Origin: Ctenosaura bakeri
Taxonomy: Eukaryota > Chordata > Lepidosauria > Squamata > Iguanidae
Length of the DNA stretch: 64,000 bases
Reading direction: 5' to 3'
Assembly (NCBI GenBank): GCA_948474755.1
Contig: CAOLHI010000151.1
Location: 620,001-684,000, forward strand
This document shows positions 9,398 through 20,350 of the stretch, piece after piece (the stretch's first letter is position 1; each line of letters starts with the position of its first letter). The position numbers were made by a program, and so were the translations under genes. The notes under the pieces were generated by a model. It did not search any database and was not told the DNA's origin. It worked only from the letters and a program-made list of their open reading frames with translations.

Positions 9398-11848
9398 CTC
9401 TAAATATACAATGAAGAATGGTATGAAATAACACCAAAGACTCATAACAGCCATTGTCACTGAAGGCAAGTATGTCTGTGGTAGTGAATCAGTCTAGATC
9501 TCAGTAAGGCCTTCTCCCCTCCTCCCTCAGAGCTTTTTCCCAGCTTCAAGGGAGAGGATTGTGTCACCTATGCTATAATCTAGCCTGGGGAAAGCTCCAA
9601 TTTAACCCATGAAAAGCTGGGAAGAAACTGTTGCTGAGGAGCAAAAGTAAAAAGAGAATAAAAAAGACAGAGAGTCAGGTATGTGTGCACAGGGTCTTTA
9701 ATAGAGATGGAAGGGTTTATTAAAATAATAATAAAAAAAGATTAAAAATTCTTTTTCAAACATTGACAAACCCTGACAAGAAAAATCCAGGACTGACTAA
9801 AATCTCAACATTTTGGACTTTACTCTGGAAAAAAATTCCTACATGGTTGTTTTGTGCTGCTGTTTCTGCTATGCATTTTCTAAACAGGATTTTCTACACA
9901 GAATCAGCTTTTTCAGTGCAGAAAGTAATCACTCCTGAATTGTAAACAGGCTTCTAAAACTGCATGTTTTTTTTAAAAGACTTTCTTGCAGCAGGAGGAA
10001 AATAGCAAAAACCACATGTTGCTTCATCTGAAAAGAAAATTAGTGAACAATTACATTCTGTGATCATATAAAGTCAAAGCTGAAAAGCCCATATGGCTTC
10101 CTACTATTTCAATTTCTTTCAGTCTCTTAGGAATGTGTCATTTTGATCACTGTACTCCAAAGGATACTTTGAGTGGAACTCCATTACCCAAAAAGAATTT
10201 CACAAGTACTGATTTGATGTAACTAAATGGCCTATAGGACTATTGATAGAAGGGTACCTATGTCTTTTGGCTCTCCATCATTTGGAAGAAACCATTTGCA
10301 TCAATTTCTTTTCTTCTTCTTTTTAATTGTATGCTACTCAATGTGAACAAATAAAAGTGTATGCAAATGTACACATACCTGCTTTAGTCAATGGAAAAGT
10401 GAATAAAAATGCATCTCTACAGTTGGAATAACTATTAAACAGATGCTAGATTATATAGTACATAGGAAAGGCCTGGAAAAATAAGTAACTTTTTAACATG
10501 TGGCAAAACATATAAACTATCAGAGGACATCAAGTTTGGAAGGAAGGATGTTGCACAGAATGAGTGCTATAACATGAATTGTCCTGCTCCAAATGACTAT
10601 GCAGCAGATCTCAGGAGCATATTGCAAGAGTGCTCTCCACATGGTCCCAGGGACTGAATGGTCTATAAGATCATTTTACAAGTTGTCAGGACTCAGGCTG
10701 TTTAGGGCTCTATAACTTACCTTAACTTACCTCACACTTGGCCATCAGCCTGTGCAATCTCTTTACCAGTTGCACAATTTGTTGCCAACTAGTTAATGGT
10801 CTATTATTCTGGACTTGTTCTGTGGGATGGCACTTTCTTTTTATCAACAGAAGCTGAAGTTTTCTAATGTCAGTGAGATAACTCTCCCCAGTCTTTCTTC
10901 TATAGCTTTTTCCAATAAGAAGAGGGACAATATGCTAATTAACTTCACTTGAGAATAAAAACTGAAGCAATCACTTACAAATGTACCTGTAGCTGACAGT
11001 TTTATTAATCTCTGTAGCTGCTGTCACTTGATAAAGAATAACATATAATAAAACTCTTCAAATTACCTAATTAGACATTCTGTAACTGCTGTTTTGCCAC
11101 CTTCAGAGTAACTAATCAGTTAAAATAGTGGTTAAAACACCATTGCCTTATATGTATATATGTGTATATGTATGCATACATAGGTATATGCAAATAGAAA
11201 ACAAAAAGCTAATTGAAAGTCATCTTTACTTATGGCAATCTATCATCATCACAATAAGAAAAAAGTGTATTGGTAGTCCAGCTAAATATTCCCTCTTTGT
11301 AGCCATTGTCCATTAATGCTGCTTAAAATATGACACTGCTTGGTATAGTAATTCATCCTGGCTGTCTGCAAGTTCCCCTGACATGAAAAATGCAGATATA
11401 TCTGTAGGACTGACCCTGCTAGTAGGCACAATGAAGCATCCACCTCGGGCAGTAGATTCTGTAGGGTGAGACAGTGATAGAATCTCCCAGCTGTTAATTT
11501 TTATTTGGGGAAACAAAGCTGTGTTTATTATGTGGACTCTTCTGACTCCCTAAACTGGTGTATTACCCTCAGACTTTGAAGTCAGATTCATTTGATAGAC
11601 CACTGTCATGCTATATGGACTAGTTAAAGGATGCCATGTTGTTCTTCATATCAGGACTCACAATAACTTCTGACTGGCCTGTTATCACCAAAAGATGGGT
11701 GATGCAGAGGTCCGCCCACAATGCCAGTGCCTCCAAGAAATGGTGAGGAATCATTAGCTCAAAGGTGAGGCCTGTGGGGGGGGGTAACCTTACATGGTCT
11801 TTTACACCTATGTATACCGGTACTAATGCAGAGAGATCAGTTGGAGAT
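9398..11848. other. Mostly unique AT-rich sequence
   Basis: No gene was recognised. The stretch 9840-9960 contains phrases such as TTTCTGCTATGCA and CAGTGCAGAAAG that recall the sequence at 44250-44505. The part 10905-11130 is repeat-free and rich in homeodomain-like TAAT motifs. An alternating TATGTATA/CATACATA tract lies at about 11146-11190. Confidence 0.45.
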
Positions 11849-11851
11849 TAA

Positions 11852-12339
11852 GACCCTTTTCACACGCGGAAAAAAAAATGCCCGAAAACACACTAGGACG
11901 GACCTTACCTTCCAGAGGGTAAGTTTGTCACCACGTGGAGCAGCACGAGTTTGCTGCTCCACACTCATCGGCGTCCTGCGGGGTTCTGCAGCGTCTAAAA
12001 TGCCGGCTGCCAGCTGGCGGAGGCTCTCCACCAACTGGAGAAGCTCGCCAGCCAGAAAGCCCGCCCCCGGCAGATCTGCAGGCACGCCCTTGCGCATGCC
12101 TGCAAATCTACACTGGGTGCTGCGACGCGGCTGCATGCAGCGACACACCTCATGCCTTTTAAAAACCACATAAAAAGTGGCTTTTAAAAAGCACACGGTG
12201 CTGCCACTTCTGGTCGCCCTAGCGCAGATTGGGGTGTGGAATTACAGCAAAGTAATCTGCCCCAATCCATTTTACGGTGTAGACGACCTCCGTCAGAGGT
12301 CACACTACACTGTTTTAATACCCCTGTGTGGAAAGGGCC
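11852..12339. mobile_element. Harbinger-like nonautonomous element, TAA TSD
   Basis: The left terminus GACCCTTTTCACACGCGGAAA and the right terminus GTGTGGAAAGGGCC are inverted, and TAA flanks both (11849-11851 and 12340-12342). The 488-bp body is strongly GC- and CpG-rich (GCGACGCGGC, CCGCCCCCGG), in contrast to its surroundings. No transposase is present. Short frames through it are a by-product of GC content. Confidence 0.78.
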
Positions 12340-12408
12340 TAAGAGTATGTTTTATTGGGAGACATCACAATCACACACAAGATCCAAGCAGTCTCATAAC
12401 AACACAGG

Positions 12409-12609
12409 GACCATTTCCGCACTACAGTGTTAAAGTGCTGCTGTTCCACTATCAACCTCCTATGGAATTCTAGGGTTTGTAGTTTAGGGAGGGCACTTCA
12501 AATTCTCAGCCAAAGAGCTCTTTGGTCTCAGTAAACTACAAACCCCAGAATTCCACAGAACATTGAAAGTGGAATAGCAGCAGTTTGACACTGTAGTGCG
12601 GAAATGGCC
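12409..12609. mobile_element. Palindromic MITE (copy A)
   Basis: This ~200-bp element is nearly one long inverted repeat: GACCATTTCCGCACTACAGTG at the left returns as CACTGTAGTGCGGAAATGGCC at the right, and GGGTTTGTAGTTTA returns as TAAACTACAAACCCC. Each arm is about 85-90 bp with a short AT-rich centre. Other copies are at 17646, 18225, 38100, 50470, 57921 and 63216, with fragments at 26941, 55895 and 60855. Those at 38100 and 63216 have clean 3-bp TSDs, and the GGCC-TTTC-GCAC terminus matches the longer Harbinger-like elements, so the same superfamily is inferred. Confidence 0.83.
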
Positions 12610-12639
12610 AAGGCTAACTGAAGGAAAGATGGGGAAAAC

Positions 12640-13460
12640 TGGATAGCAAGAAGTTAGGGCAAAGTGGGTGATAGTTACCTATCCTGCAGAGAAGAAACAA
12701 AGCAATGTGGCCCGAGGATAATACCAGAATGGGAATCAGAACAGCAGAGTGATGGCCTATGTCCAGAGTACAGTAGCCCCTCAACTTTTGCAGTTTTGAT
12801 TACTTTTTGAGATGCCTGTTTGCCTCCCCTCCATTCTCCCCCTTCCATTCCCTGGCCTTTTAGCCGGGCACGTTGCCTTCCTTCTCTGAACCCTAGCAAA
12901 AGGCAAGCGAATGGAAAAGGGAAAGGTTCACATGCATCCAAGCCTTTCCCCCTCCATTCTCCTGCCTCTTGCCTGCACAGGCAGGAAGAAGGTGGTGCGT
13001 GTGAGCAATGAGCAGGTGAGGAAAGGAAGTGTTTTCACTTCCACTGGCTTGCTTCTTGCCTGGTGGGCAGAAAAAAGACAGGGCATATAGGTGACAGGCA
13101 GGAGAATGGAGGAGGGGGAGCAGGAGAGAATGGGAAGGGGTGGCAGGTGGAGTTATTCTTGATTTTTTTACTTTTGAGGGGCTACTGTACTATGAGTTAT
13201 CTGGCTCGGGGTTTAAATACCTATTTCCACCCTGAAGGGGGAAAGGTGTTAACCACTCTCTGGCAGAGCAAACAATGGGGTCCAGAGTGGGCTAATGGCT
13301 TTATCATTAGTTGACAATGGGAATCATAAAAGTTCCTTAATGGCTAAGCAGGTGAGGAAACAAAGGAGAATTTCAGCAGGAAGAAGAAGTGGGTTGAAGA
13401 CAATCAGTTACTCTGTTGAGGTAGTTTTGGGTGCTGTTGTGTCTGAAGGTTAAATCATTG
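12640..13460 (-). mobile_element. Decayed LTR fragment split by a MITE
   Basis: The part 13190-13400 is similar to the minus-strand LTR at 20529-21467: GGGTTTAAATACCTATTTCCACCCTGAAGGGG matches GGTTTATATACTC...CCTGAAGGGG, followed by ACAATGGG and GGGCTAATGG-like blocks. The part 12640-12768 appears to continue it leftward across the MITE at 12771-13187. Both LTR ends are unclear, so the limits are approximate. Confidence 0.5.
12771..13187. mobile_element. Mariner/Tigger-type MITE, 417 bp, TA TSD
   Basis: Left terminus CAGTAGCCCCTCAACTTTTG and right terminus ACTTTTGAGGGGCTACTG are inverted, each bordered by TA (12769-12770 and 13188-13189). TA duplication with CAG...CTG ends fits Tc1/mariner, probably pogo/Tigger. 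The GC-rich centre consists of AGGAGAATGGAGG-type and CCTCCATTCTCC-type purine or pyrimidine stretches, partly inverted. No transposase. It interrupts a decayed LTR and is therefore younger than that LTR. Confidence 0.8.
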
Positions 13461-14505
13461 AAGAGACATTTGCGAGCTCATTAACACTAGAGCTTCCATG
13501 ACTAGGACCTGGTCATGTGCTGAGGTCCCATCTGACCTACTTTTGCAGCTGTTCAGCCAGTCCTTTTAGCCATAGCAGTATATAATTTATATTTCATGCA
13601 AATTATACCCAATTATACTATATCACAGAGTGGAGGTGTGCAGCATGATAACAGGCTCTTAGTATTGGCAGGGCTATCAATGTTCTATGTTGGTGGAAAC
13701 ATCTTTTTTTTCCTTGTCCCCAGCTAATCTGCAGACCAAACCTCTCGCTGATTTAAATGTCTTGTGTATAGTATGACCAGCAGTGAAGGGAAAAGATAAT
13801 TTAACTCCCTCTTCAAAGAATATTACTCCCCCTTAAATTGCTATTTGTATTAGGGGAAGGAACACCCAATGTTGCCATGGAAATTTTCCTCTTAAAGTTA
13901 ATATATGGAACCTTCAGTTTAAGAACATGTTCCATTCTGTACTATAAGAATTCACAGTCATGGTTCCCCTTGCCATACCTGATAGTTAAGGATTTGAAAA
14001 CATAAGACCTTAACCAAATATCACAATTAGTGTAATATAGGACTGTTACCAATTGGTCTAAAAAAAAATCTGAGTTCTTGCAACGCAGCTTCCTAGGTTT
14101 TGCATCTTGTTGGCAATTCTGTGTCTACTCATTCCATTTGGCAGCTGTTTATAACAATTTCTTGGATTTGCACTAATGCTTTTCCATCATTCCTCTTTCC
14201 TTCCTTCCGTCTTTCTCTTTCTTGCTTGCTTGCTTTAGAAAAAACTAAGGTGTGATTTGAAGTGGCACTAATGATTTGAATGACAAATTTTATCCACTTT
14301 GATTTTCTTTGAAAAAAAAAACACCTTAGTGTTCTAATGTTATGTTATAAAAGTGTCATTTTATTGAAGTGCTATACCACACTAACTAAAAAAAAAAAAT
14401 TAAAATGAAAGGAAAAAAGAAGTATACTTTTTCGTCTTGTTTTGCATTGCAGCTGGAGTTGGCAATTGCCAGAAAATAAAGGACAACATGTTTGGATATT
14501 TTCTT
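13461..14505. other. No gene or clear repeat seen
   Basis: AT-rich, with a TTCC/TTTC/TTGC-rich pyrimidine tract near 14188-14236 and poly-A runs near 14311 and 14389. No exon recognised. Confidence 0.45.
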
Positions 14506-14574
14506 AAACACACACATATGCACACACACACACACACACATACAGGCAAGCAAAACAAACAAACAAACAAACAA
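14506..14574. repeat. Compound (CA)n / (AAAC)n microsatellite
   Basis: A CA run (about 14506-14540) is followed by AAAC repeats (about 14552-14574). Pure core units suggest it may be length-polymorphic. Confidence 0.9.
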
Positions 14575-14721
14575 GAATTTCCACAACCTCCAGCCACCTC
14601 CCAACATATTTGTCCCATCTGGAGGAGCCTGTCCTCATGCCTTTTCCTGCTGTGATCTAACTTTAAATCAAGCCCCAGTGGGCACTCTCCATCATTCTGA
14701 ATCTTTTCTGCTAAATCTACA

Positions 14722-14945
14722 GCTTAGATATCCCAAAGGCACCAGATCCTGTTTGATTTTGGAAGCTAAGCAGGGTCAGTCCTGCTTAGGACTTATATAG
14801 GACAGTGCCAATGAATACCAGGTCCTGTAGCCTATATTTCAGAGGAAAGAACTGGCAAAACCACTTCTGTGTATTCCTCGCCTAAGAAAAGTCTATGAAA
14901 TTCATAGGGTTGCCATAAGTTGCCATAAGATGACTTGAAGGGACA
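14722..14945 (+). mobile_element. 5S rRNA-derived SINE
   Basis: The head aligns by eye with vertebrate 5S rRNA: a match to the GATCTCGTCTGATCTCGG region, then GGAAGCTAAGCAGGGTC exactly as in 5S rRNA, a CCTGCTTAGGACTT segment matching CCTGGTTAGTACTT, and GAATACCAGGTCCTGTAG matching the 5S 3' end. After the 5S part come a SINE body (GGCAAAACCACTTCTG) and the tail GTTGCCATAAG...GACTTGAAGG, which is shared with the tRNA-headed SINEs at 43995 and 20351. The 5S internal promoter would make this Pol III driven. The first bases are diverged and no TSD was found; the tail passes into a CA repeat. Confidence 0.85.
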
Positions 14946-14954
14946 CATGTATGC

Positions 14955-14988
14955 ATGCACACATGCACACACACACACACACACACAA
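14955..14988. repeat. (CA)n microsatellite at SINE tail
   Basis: A CA-rich run follows directly on the 3' end of the 5S-derived SINE, probably grown from the CACA-rich tail. Confidence 0.85.
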
Positions 14989-15980
14989 CTCCCATACCTC
15001 AACATAACAATTCTTTGTGTTGTAGCCTTGGGCAGGAAACACTGAGACCAAACTAGGGGAAAGGCTAGCTCCTCTCATTCTGCTGTAGCCTGATTCCAGT
15101 TGTCCTGTGATTCTTTCATAAATCTCTTGTCGTTTCATCACGTTTGTCCAGCAATCTACAGAGGAGGACAGATCAAATGTTCCCTCATGCACAGACAAAA
15201 TGAAACACAAAATTGAAGAACACAACATAAGGATGAAATAATAGAATCCTTTTCAGTGATATTATTTTGTTATGCAAAGGATCCTCCCTACCCTACCCTT
15301 TTTTGTTTAAAAAATGAGGAAAACTTCATCGCATGAGGTGCCAGATGTACTCTGAAGTGGTGCAGCCTGGATACAGTTTCCTTGCTTCAGAGTGAACTAG
15401 GGATGGAATCCTATTGTGATATATGATAGTGTAGCTCCCCCTATAGAGCAATACAAGTAGTTTCAAAGTAGTTCCAGAAAGAGGTATCTTCTGCCTTCTT
15501 CCACAATGTGCGTATCTCCTCAGACAATCAGCGTCTGTAGATCGAGGTGGGTGATGGCTCTTCCTTTGTCCTGGCTGAAAAACTGTAGTCAGGTGTTGTC
15601 CTGGATTCCCACCCCTCACCCCAAATTTGCTGTGGAGGATTGGTCCTAGAAGTGTTGTGCTAGGTTTCTGATTATGTTAAGATTGCACAACATGGAAGAA
15701 GGGCAAGCCAAGAAAAAGGATGCTGGCAGAGATTCATACTTTGCCAGCAATAATATGAGATTGTACCCTGAGTGCATGTTTCAGCTACATTACTGTATCT
15801 AATTTCCAGACTTGATAATTTTTTTTAAGGAGAAATGGGATGGTAATTGTAAAACATGTTACATACTAAAGCATGGTATAATTAAAACTGAAAATGGACT
15901 TTTGGTTCTGGTTATAGCCAATGTTCTCTTATTAGCAGCAGACATCTATTCATGTGTAGTGGAAGAAAGTCACATTTTAT
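14989..15980. other. No gene or clear repeat seen
   Basis: Nothing assignable; stops in all frames and no repeat ends. Confidence 0.45.
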
Positions 15981-17006
15981 TGTAAGGGCCCGCTTTGGGG
16001 GTTCCTGATATCGGTATGGTTTGGATGGGCATCAAACTCAATTGGCACCATATTGGATTGGTAATACATCTTCAATTGACTCTAATATCAAATTGAAGCC
16101 TGAGAGGTGATGGAGAGGTCAAACCAAGTGAAGGAAGAGATCTGACTGTAAATGTGAGAAAGAAAGACCGATCAGCCTAAGACACTCTTCAGGTACGACT
16201 GGGCCATTTGTCAGACAAATAAACGCCATTCCTGTGAATAACAGCCTTAAGCAGAAGCTGGAGTTTTCCCAAGGAATACAATTGTGACAAGCCCACCAGG
16301 ATATTGATTGACAAATACCCATCCCCTGTGCACCTTTTTCTTGTATCGTAGCACCCACAATAGATAGCTATTACAACACACATTATGTCTTTGTCACCCA
16401 AACACTGTGAACATTAGTGGGTTGACAGTCCATTGTCTGTGCTGCAGGTCCCATTATTCCATGCCTGGAACTGCACATACCTTCCACTGCCACCAGCTAT
16501 CTTTTAGATACAAATACCCTTGATTCCAGGATGCCCAGTGCAGTCTCTCAACGGTCTACTCATCATTCTGTCCATCTGGCTCCTGAACAAGAACTGTCCT
16601 TAGGTCCTACCTAAGCCAAGCCACATTTCAGCTCTTCACTGCTCTTCTGGACTGGTAATTATAACCCCCCTCAAAAAAGAAAAAGAAAAAAACAGCTCTC
16701 TGCCTCTCTATCCATAATTCCCCCCCTCCCTTTCTCCTTCAGTTAGCTCTTGTGTGAATGTTTGACTGTTTGTATTTTGTGTGCATGCATGAGTGAATTT
16801 CCCCCAATAAAAACACATTTTTAGCTTACTTTTGGATCTCTGACTGGTTCTTTTCCTACTTGAGCCCGTAAACATTGGTAGAAAGGTCTCATTAAGTTAT
16901 CCCCCTCTTGCAAATCTCCTCTTCAAGCTAATTAATTCCCCACTTTTGCAAGGAAATATTTGGCACTGCTGGGTGGCCCTTGTGGCACCTACGTTTTTGG
17001 GTAACA
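15981..17006 (+). mobile_element. Solo LTR (subfamily B)
   Basis: The unit starts TGTAAGGGCCC and ends GGGTAACA. An AATAAA signal lies at 16806-16811, followed by a U5-like region with CTTCAAGCTAATTAATTCCCC. The flanks are TTAT (15977-15980) and ATAT (17007-17010), i.e. a 4-bp TSD with one mismatch. It is homologous to the inverted LTR at 20529-21467 (shared GGTATGGTTTGGATGGGC, CACTAATGTTCACAGTG-like block, CCAGGATATTGATTGACA). No coding internal region is attached, so it is a solo LTR. A good TATA box is not obvious; GATACAAATACCC near 16507 is the best candidate. Confidence 0.78.
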
Positions 17007-17010
17007 ATAT

Positions 17011-17645
17011 TCAATGGCATTTTGCCTTAATAGCTGCTTTTAGAATTGCAGCAACTATTTAGAAGTAGTGTGACAGCAACCTATGGTGGTGCTATTGTGT
17101 TATTGCAATGTAGAGGGAAGACACAGCAGGCTTTGAGATTCCTGGCATTCATAGAGTGTACACAGGCTCTCAGATGAAGGCCTTGATGGTCTGGCCTCTC
17201 ATAAAGGAAGGATAACTGAAGCTGCCAAGCCTGATTTTCTTGAGATGCTCTGAAGGAATGATGAAGTGCAGCACATACCGATGCTAGATGCAGTTGAAAT
17301 TTCTGACTCAGGGTTAACTCATTAGGTCATCATCAACAGAACTGGGGCAATTCTGTTAAATTTGCTCCAAGTTCTTTTTAAAATAAATTTCCCCAATACT
17401 TGAAGGATGATGATGGTAATGATGATGATTCATATAGCACCATCTATGTATACGCCTCTTTACAAGTAAAACAACCAAAAAGAGTGGGCCTGCCAGAGAT
17501 GTACAATCTACACATGAAAAAAATGTTTTTACCCACATAAACACATATAAGAAAATATACAAACACTTCAAAACACCCTCTGCACCCATTTCTAGAATAT
17601 TCAGAAATACCGTTAAATCATAGGGTGTACATTGATCAAAACTAT
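17011..17645. other. No gene or clear repeat seen
   Basis: A short GATGATGATGGTAATGATGATGATT run lies near 17406-17430; otherwise nothing assignable. Confidence 0.45.
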
Positions 17646-17846
17646 GGCCATTTCTGCACTACACTGTTATAGAGCCAATATTCCATTTTCAACATCATGT
17701 GGAATTCTAGGGTTTGTAGTTTAGGGAGAGACATTTAGAATTCTCAGTCAGAGAGTTCTTTGACCTCAGTAAACTACAAACCCCAGAATCCCACAGGATG
17801 TTGAAAGTGGAATAATAGCACTATAACAGTGTAGTGTGGAAATGGC
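17646..17846. mobile_element. Palindromic MITE (copy B)
   Basis: Left GGCCATTTCTGCACTACACTG and right AGTGTAGTGTGGAAATGGC are inverted arms, and TTCCACTTTCAACATC pairs with GATGTTGAAAGTGGAA. Same family as copy A. The bases after the right end (TTTAGTATGG) do not repeat the left flank clearly. Confidence 0.82.
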
Positions 17847-17984
17847 TTTAGTATGGATTTTTCCTTACCAGGTAGATAGATATCGATATTGACCTGGTAC
17901 AATATGCACCTGGAGGCAAGGAAAGGATCAAGTTCACAGAATTTGATTTGCCTTCTGTGGCCCTTCTATGATTTTACCATCTAT

Positions 17985-18224
17985 GATTCTTGTGTTGTTG
18001 CTACTAACTTCCTTCAAGTAAACTCTGGCTTGTGGCAAACCTATTGCAAGATCTTCTTAGCAAAATTTATTCAGAAGGGATTTGCCATTGTCTTCCCCTA
18101 AAGCTGAGAGAATGTGACTTGCTCAAGGTCACCCAGGAGATTTCCATGGCTGAGGTGGGATTTGAACATTGGTTTTCCAGCCTTTTAGTCCAGCATTCAA
18201 ACCAATACACTATGATGACTCTAA
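17985..18224 (-). mobile_element. tRNA-type SINE
   Basis: On the minus strand the element has a tRNA-like head (GGTTTGAATGCTGG..., with a B-box-like GTTCAAATCCCACC), then CTGGGTGACCTTGAGCAAGTC and CTCTCAGC. Toward 17990 the CAACAACA tail appears as TTGTGTTGTTG. It is the same type as the copies at 20351 and 43995. Its upstream end lies directly against palindromic MITE copy C. Confidence 0.75.
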
Positions 18225-18824
18225 GGCCATTTCTGCCCTACACTGTTATAATGCTATTATTCCACTTTCAACATCCTGTGGATTTGTGAGGTTTGTAGTT
18301 TACTGAGGTCAAAGAGCTCTCTGGCTGAGAATTCTAAATACTTTTCCCTAAAGTGCAAATCACAGGATTCCATAGGATGTTGAAAGTGGAATAATAGCAC
18401 TATAACAGTGGCCCTTTTTGCACCTTACCTTTTCATGGAGGTGGGGGGTGGCGCTCACGCGAGAAGCCTTCAGAGGAAGGCTTTCGCTTCACTGCTGCTT
18501 GGGATCCGCCGCAGTTTCCTGGTCGTGTGAGCGCCCCGCCTGCACCCCACCTCTTCCTACCGCAGCACAGCCTAGGAGTTGCAGGAGGCTCAGGAGGCTG
18601 TGCATGGTGGGTAAGTGCGCTCCACACCCCTGAGCTTTGTGTGACTGTGTGGCATTTTCGGCTTGAAGCCGAAAATAAGAAAATCTGTAAGCGGTTTGCG
18701 TGATGCTCTTGAGCGTCGCGCTAATGTGAGTGCGTCATGCAGACTGCTCCTCACATTTATGAGATGGTCAAGGGGCCCTTTCACTTAAGGAACGCCATGC
18801 AAAAAGGGCCAGTGTAGGGCATAA
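18225..18824. mobile_element. Palindromic MITE (copy C), split by 18410-18810
   Basis: The left arm starts AAGGCCATTTCTGCCCTACACTG and the right arm runs through TGTTGAAAGTGGAATAATAG up to TATAACAGT at 18409. The right arm resumes after the Harbinger-like insertion as AGTGTAGGGC (from 18811). The last bases (CATAAGG) depart from the family consensus, so the terminus is damaged. The insertion shows this copy is the older of the two. Confidence 0.78.
18410..18810. mobile_element. Harbinger-like nonautonomous element, AGT TSD
   Basis: Starts GGCCCTTTTTGCACC and ends ATGCAAAAAGGGCC, with AGT on both sides (18407-18409 and 18811-18813). The interior is GC-rich, with an AGCGCCCCGCCTG-type core and CCTACCGCAGCACAGCCTAGG, a match to the same region of the 2127 element in inverse orientation (CCTAC...CAGGTTGTGCTGTGGTAGGAAG). 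No coding sequence. Its position inside the palindromic MITE gives an independent view of the empty site and confirms the 3-bp TSD. Confidence 0.85.
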
Positions 18825-20350
18825 GGTGTCTCAGTAGTTGCCTAACTCCAAAGGGTAAACCAGACCATTGTGAAAAGTTACAACTCAGAAGCAAACTTTA
18901 AAGGAGCAGTTACACTGAAGGAAGAGTATGAAAAGCAGCAATCCCTACTGTAAGAAGCCAGAGGATAGAATATGCCATCTTCTGTTTTGCCTTCATTCCT
19001 TCTTTGAACAGCCTGTCTTTGTGTCTGCTTCTCAAGAAGACATTAATGAACATATTATCTCCTAGGATTAAGTGCTGCTACTCTTTCTAATCCTAAATCT
19101 CACCAGAGCAAACTATATTAGAGTAAATCAAATTGCCTTTTCCTAGGAGACCATCAGTAGTGATTCTGCAGGATATGGTAGGTTTTTATGTCACACAGTA
19201 TATCATCAGCATTTGGTGTCCACAAGGACATTTATGAAGGAATCGTTCATATTATTTAGTGTGACTTTTATTTTTTTAGATTGTACATTGAATAATATGA
19301 CTCTGTATTATTTTTTTTAAAGTTCCTGAACTAACATAATGTCACCTCAGTGATGTCTTCAACTTGTGGGGGTTGGTTTCAAAGCATTTTTTAAGAGAGA
19401 GAGAGACAGACAGACACACAGACAGACAAGGAATTATGAATCGAAGCCTCCCAGTACTTTGATGCTTAGTGTATCTCCCATACAGAGCTAGAATCTGGCT
19501 TCCTTCCTTTTGCTGTTTGCGTAACTCTTGCTCTACTATAACATAAAATATATAGTAAGTGCCTGATTTGTTTTGTTTTGTGATCTTGACAGTGTTCAGG
19601 AATGAAAGCAGAAGCCCAAATGACAAAAGTGCAGGAGATCTGCAGATGAAACTGGACACACATTTCAAGATGTTCAAAGCTTTTTTTTTAATTCGTAAAA
19701 AAGTCTGACACATTTTGATTTGTATATCCTTTCAAAGGCTTTGGGGACTATATAAAATCACTGAAATAGACAGCACATAAAAATATATGACAATGCATAA
19801 TATAAAATTACATAAAATCATTATTACATAATCTGTGGCCTGTACGTACCTATTTAGAATCTAACTTCAAAAGTTCTGTGGACCAGAATCTCTCAAACTG
19901 GCCACTGGACAGGAGAAGATATATGAAAGAAAGCTAGATTTGTTTTTCATTGTCTTGTAAGCAGATGCTAAAAAATATTGATTAACAGCTGGGTTGAAGA
20001 GAAAGGGACTATTAGAAAAAAATTAAAAAATTGCAAATGTGGGAGATCAAAACTCTCCTTTGTGTCTCTAGAGACGTTAGATTTTAATTTAAAAATCCAC
20101 TCCACTTTCTTTTAAAAATGCAACAAGCAAACAAAACAAAAGAAAACAAACCAAAACCAAACCCTCCCAGAATCTTTTCATCAAAATCTGAGGTCTGTTG
20201 CAGAATGATGTTGTTCGAAGAAATAACTCACTAAGAAAGTACCTGCTTTATTATTCCTTAATTATAGATGTGTTCCTCTATGCATTTCTTGAGAGATCTA
20301 GTTGTTTTTCCTACCCAAACTTTTAGGAATTTATACCATATAGGATGAGA
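18825..20350. other. No gene seen; one microsatellite
   Basis: A GA/CAGA-rich microsatellite lies at 19394-19428. The remainder is AT-rich with no exon or repeat ends that I can assign; A-rich blocks occur near 20110-20160. Confidence 0.45.

Noticed and set aside
11826..12473. Cluster of open frames on both strands (115-119 codons)
   Set aside because: They coincide with the CpG-rich transposon at 11852-12339 and part of MITE copy A; open length follows from low AT content.
14722..14840. Functional 5S rRNA gene
   Set aside because: The 5S part is diverged at many positions, has a SINE body and tail attached, and is a single dispersed copy.
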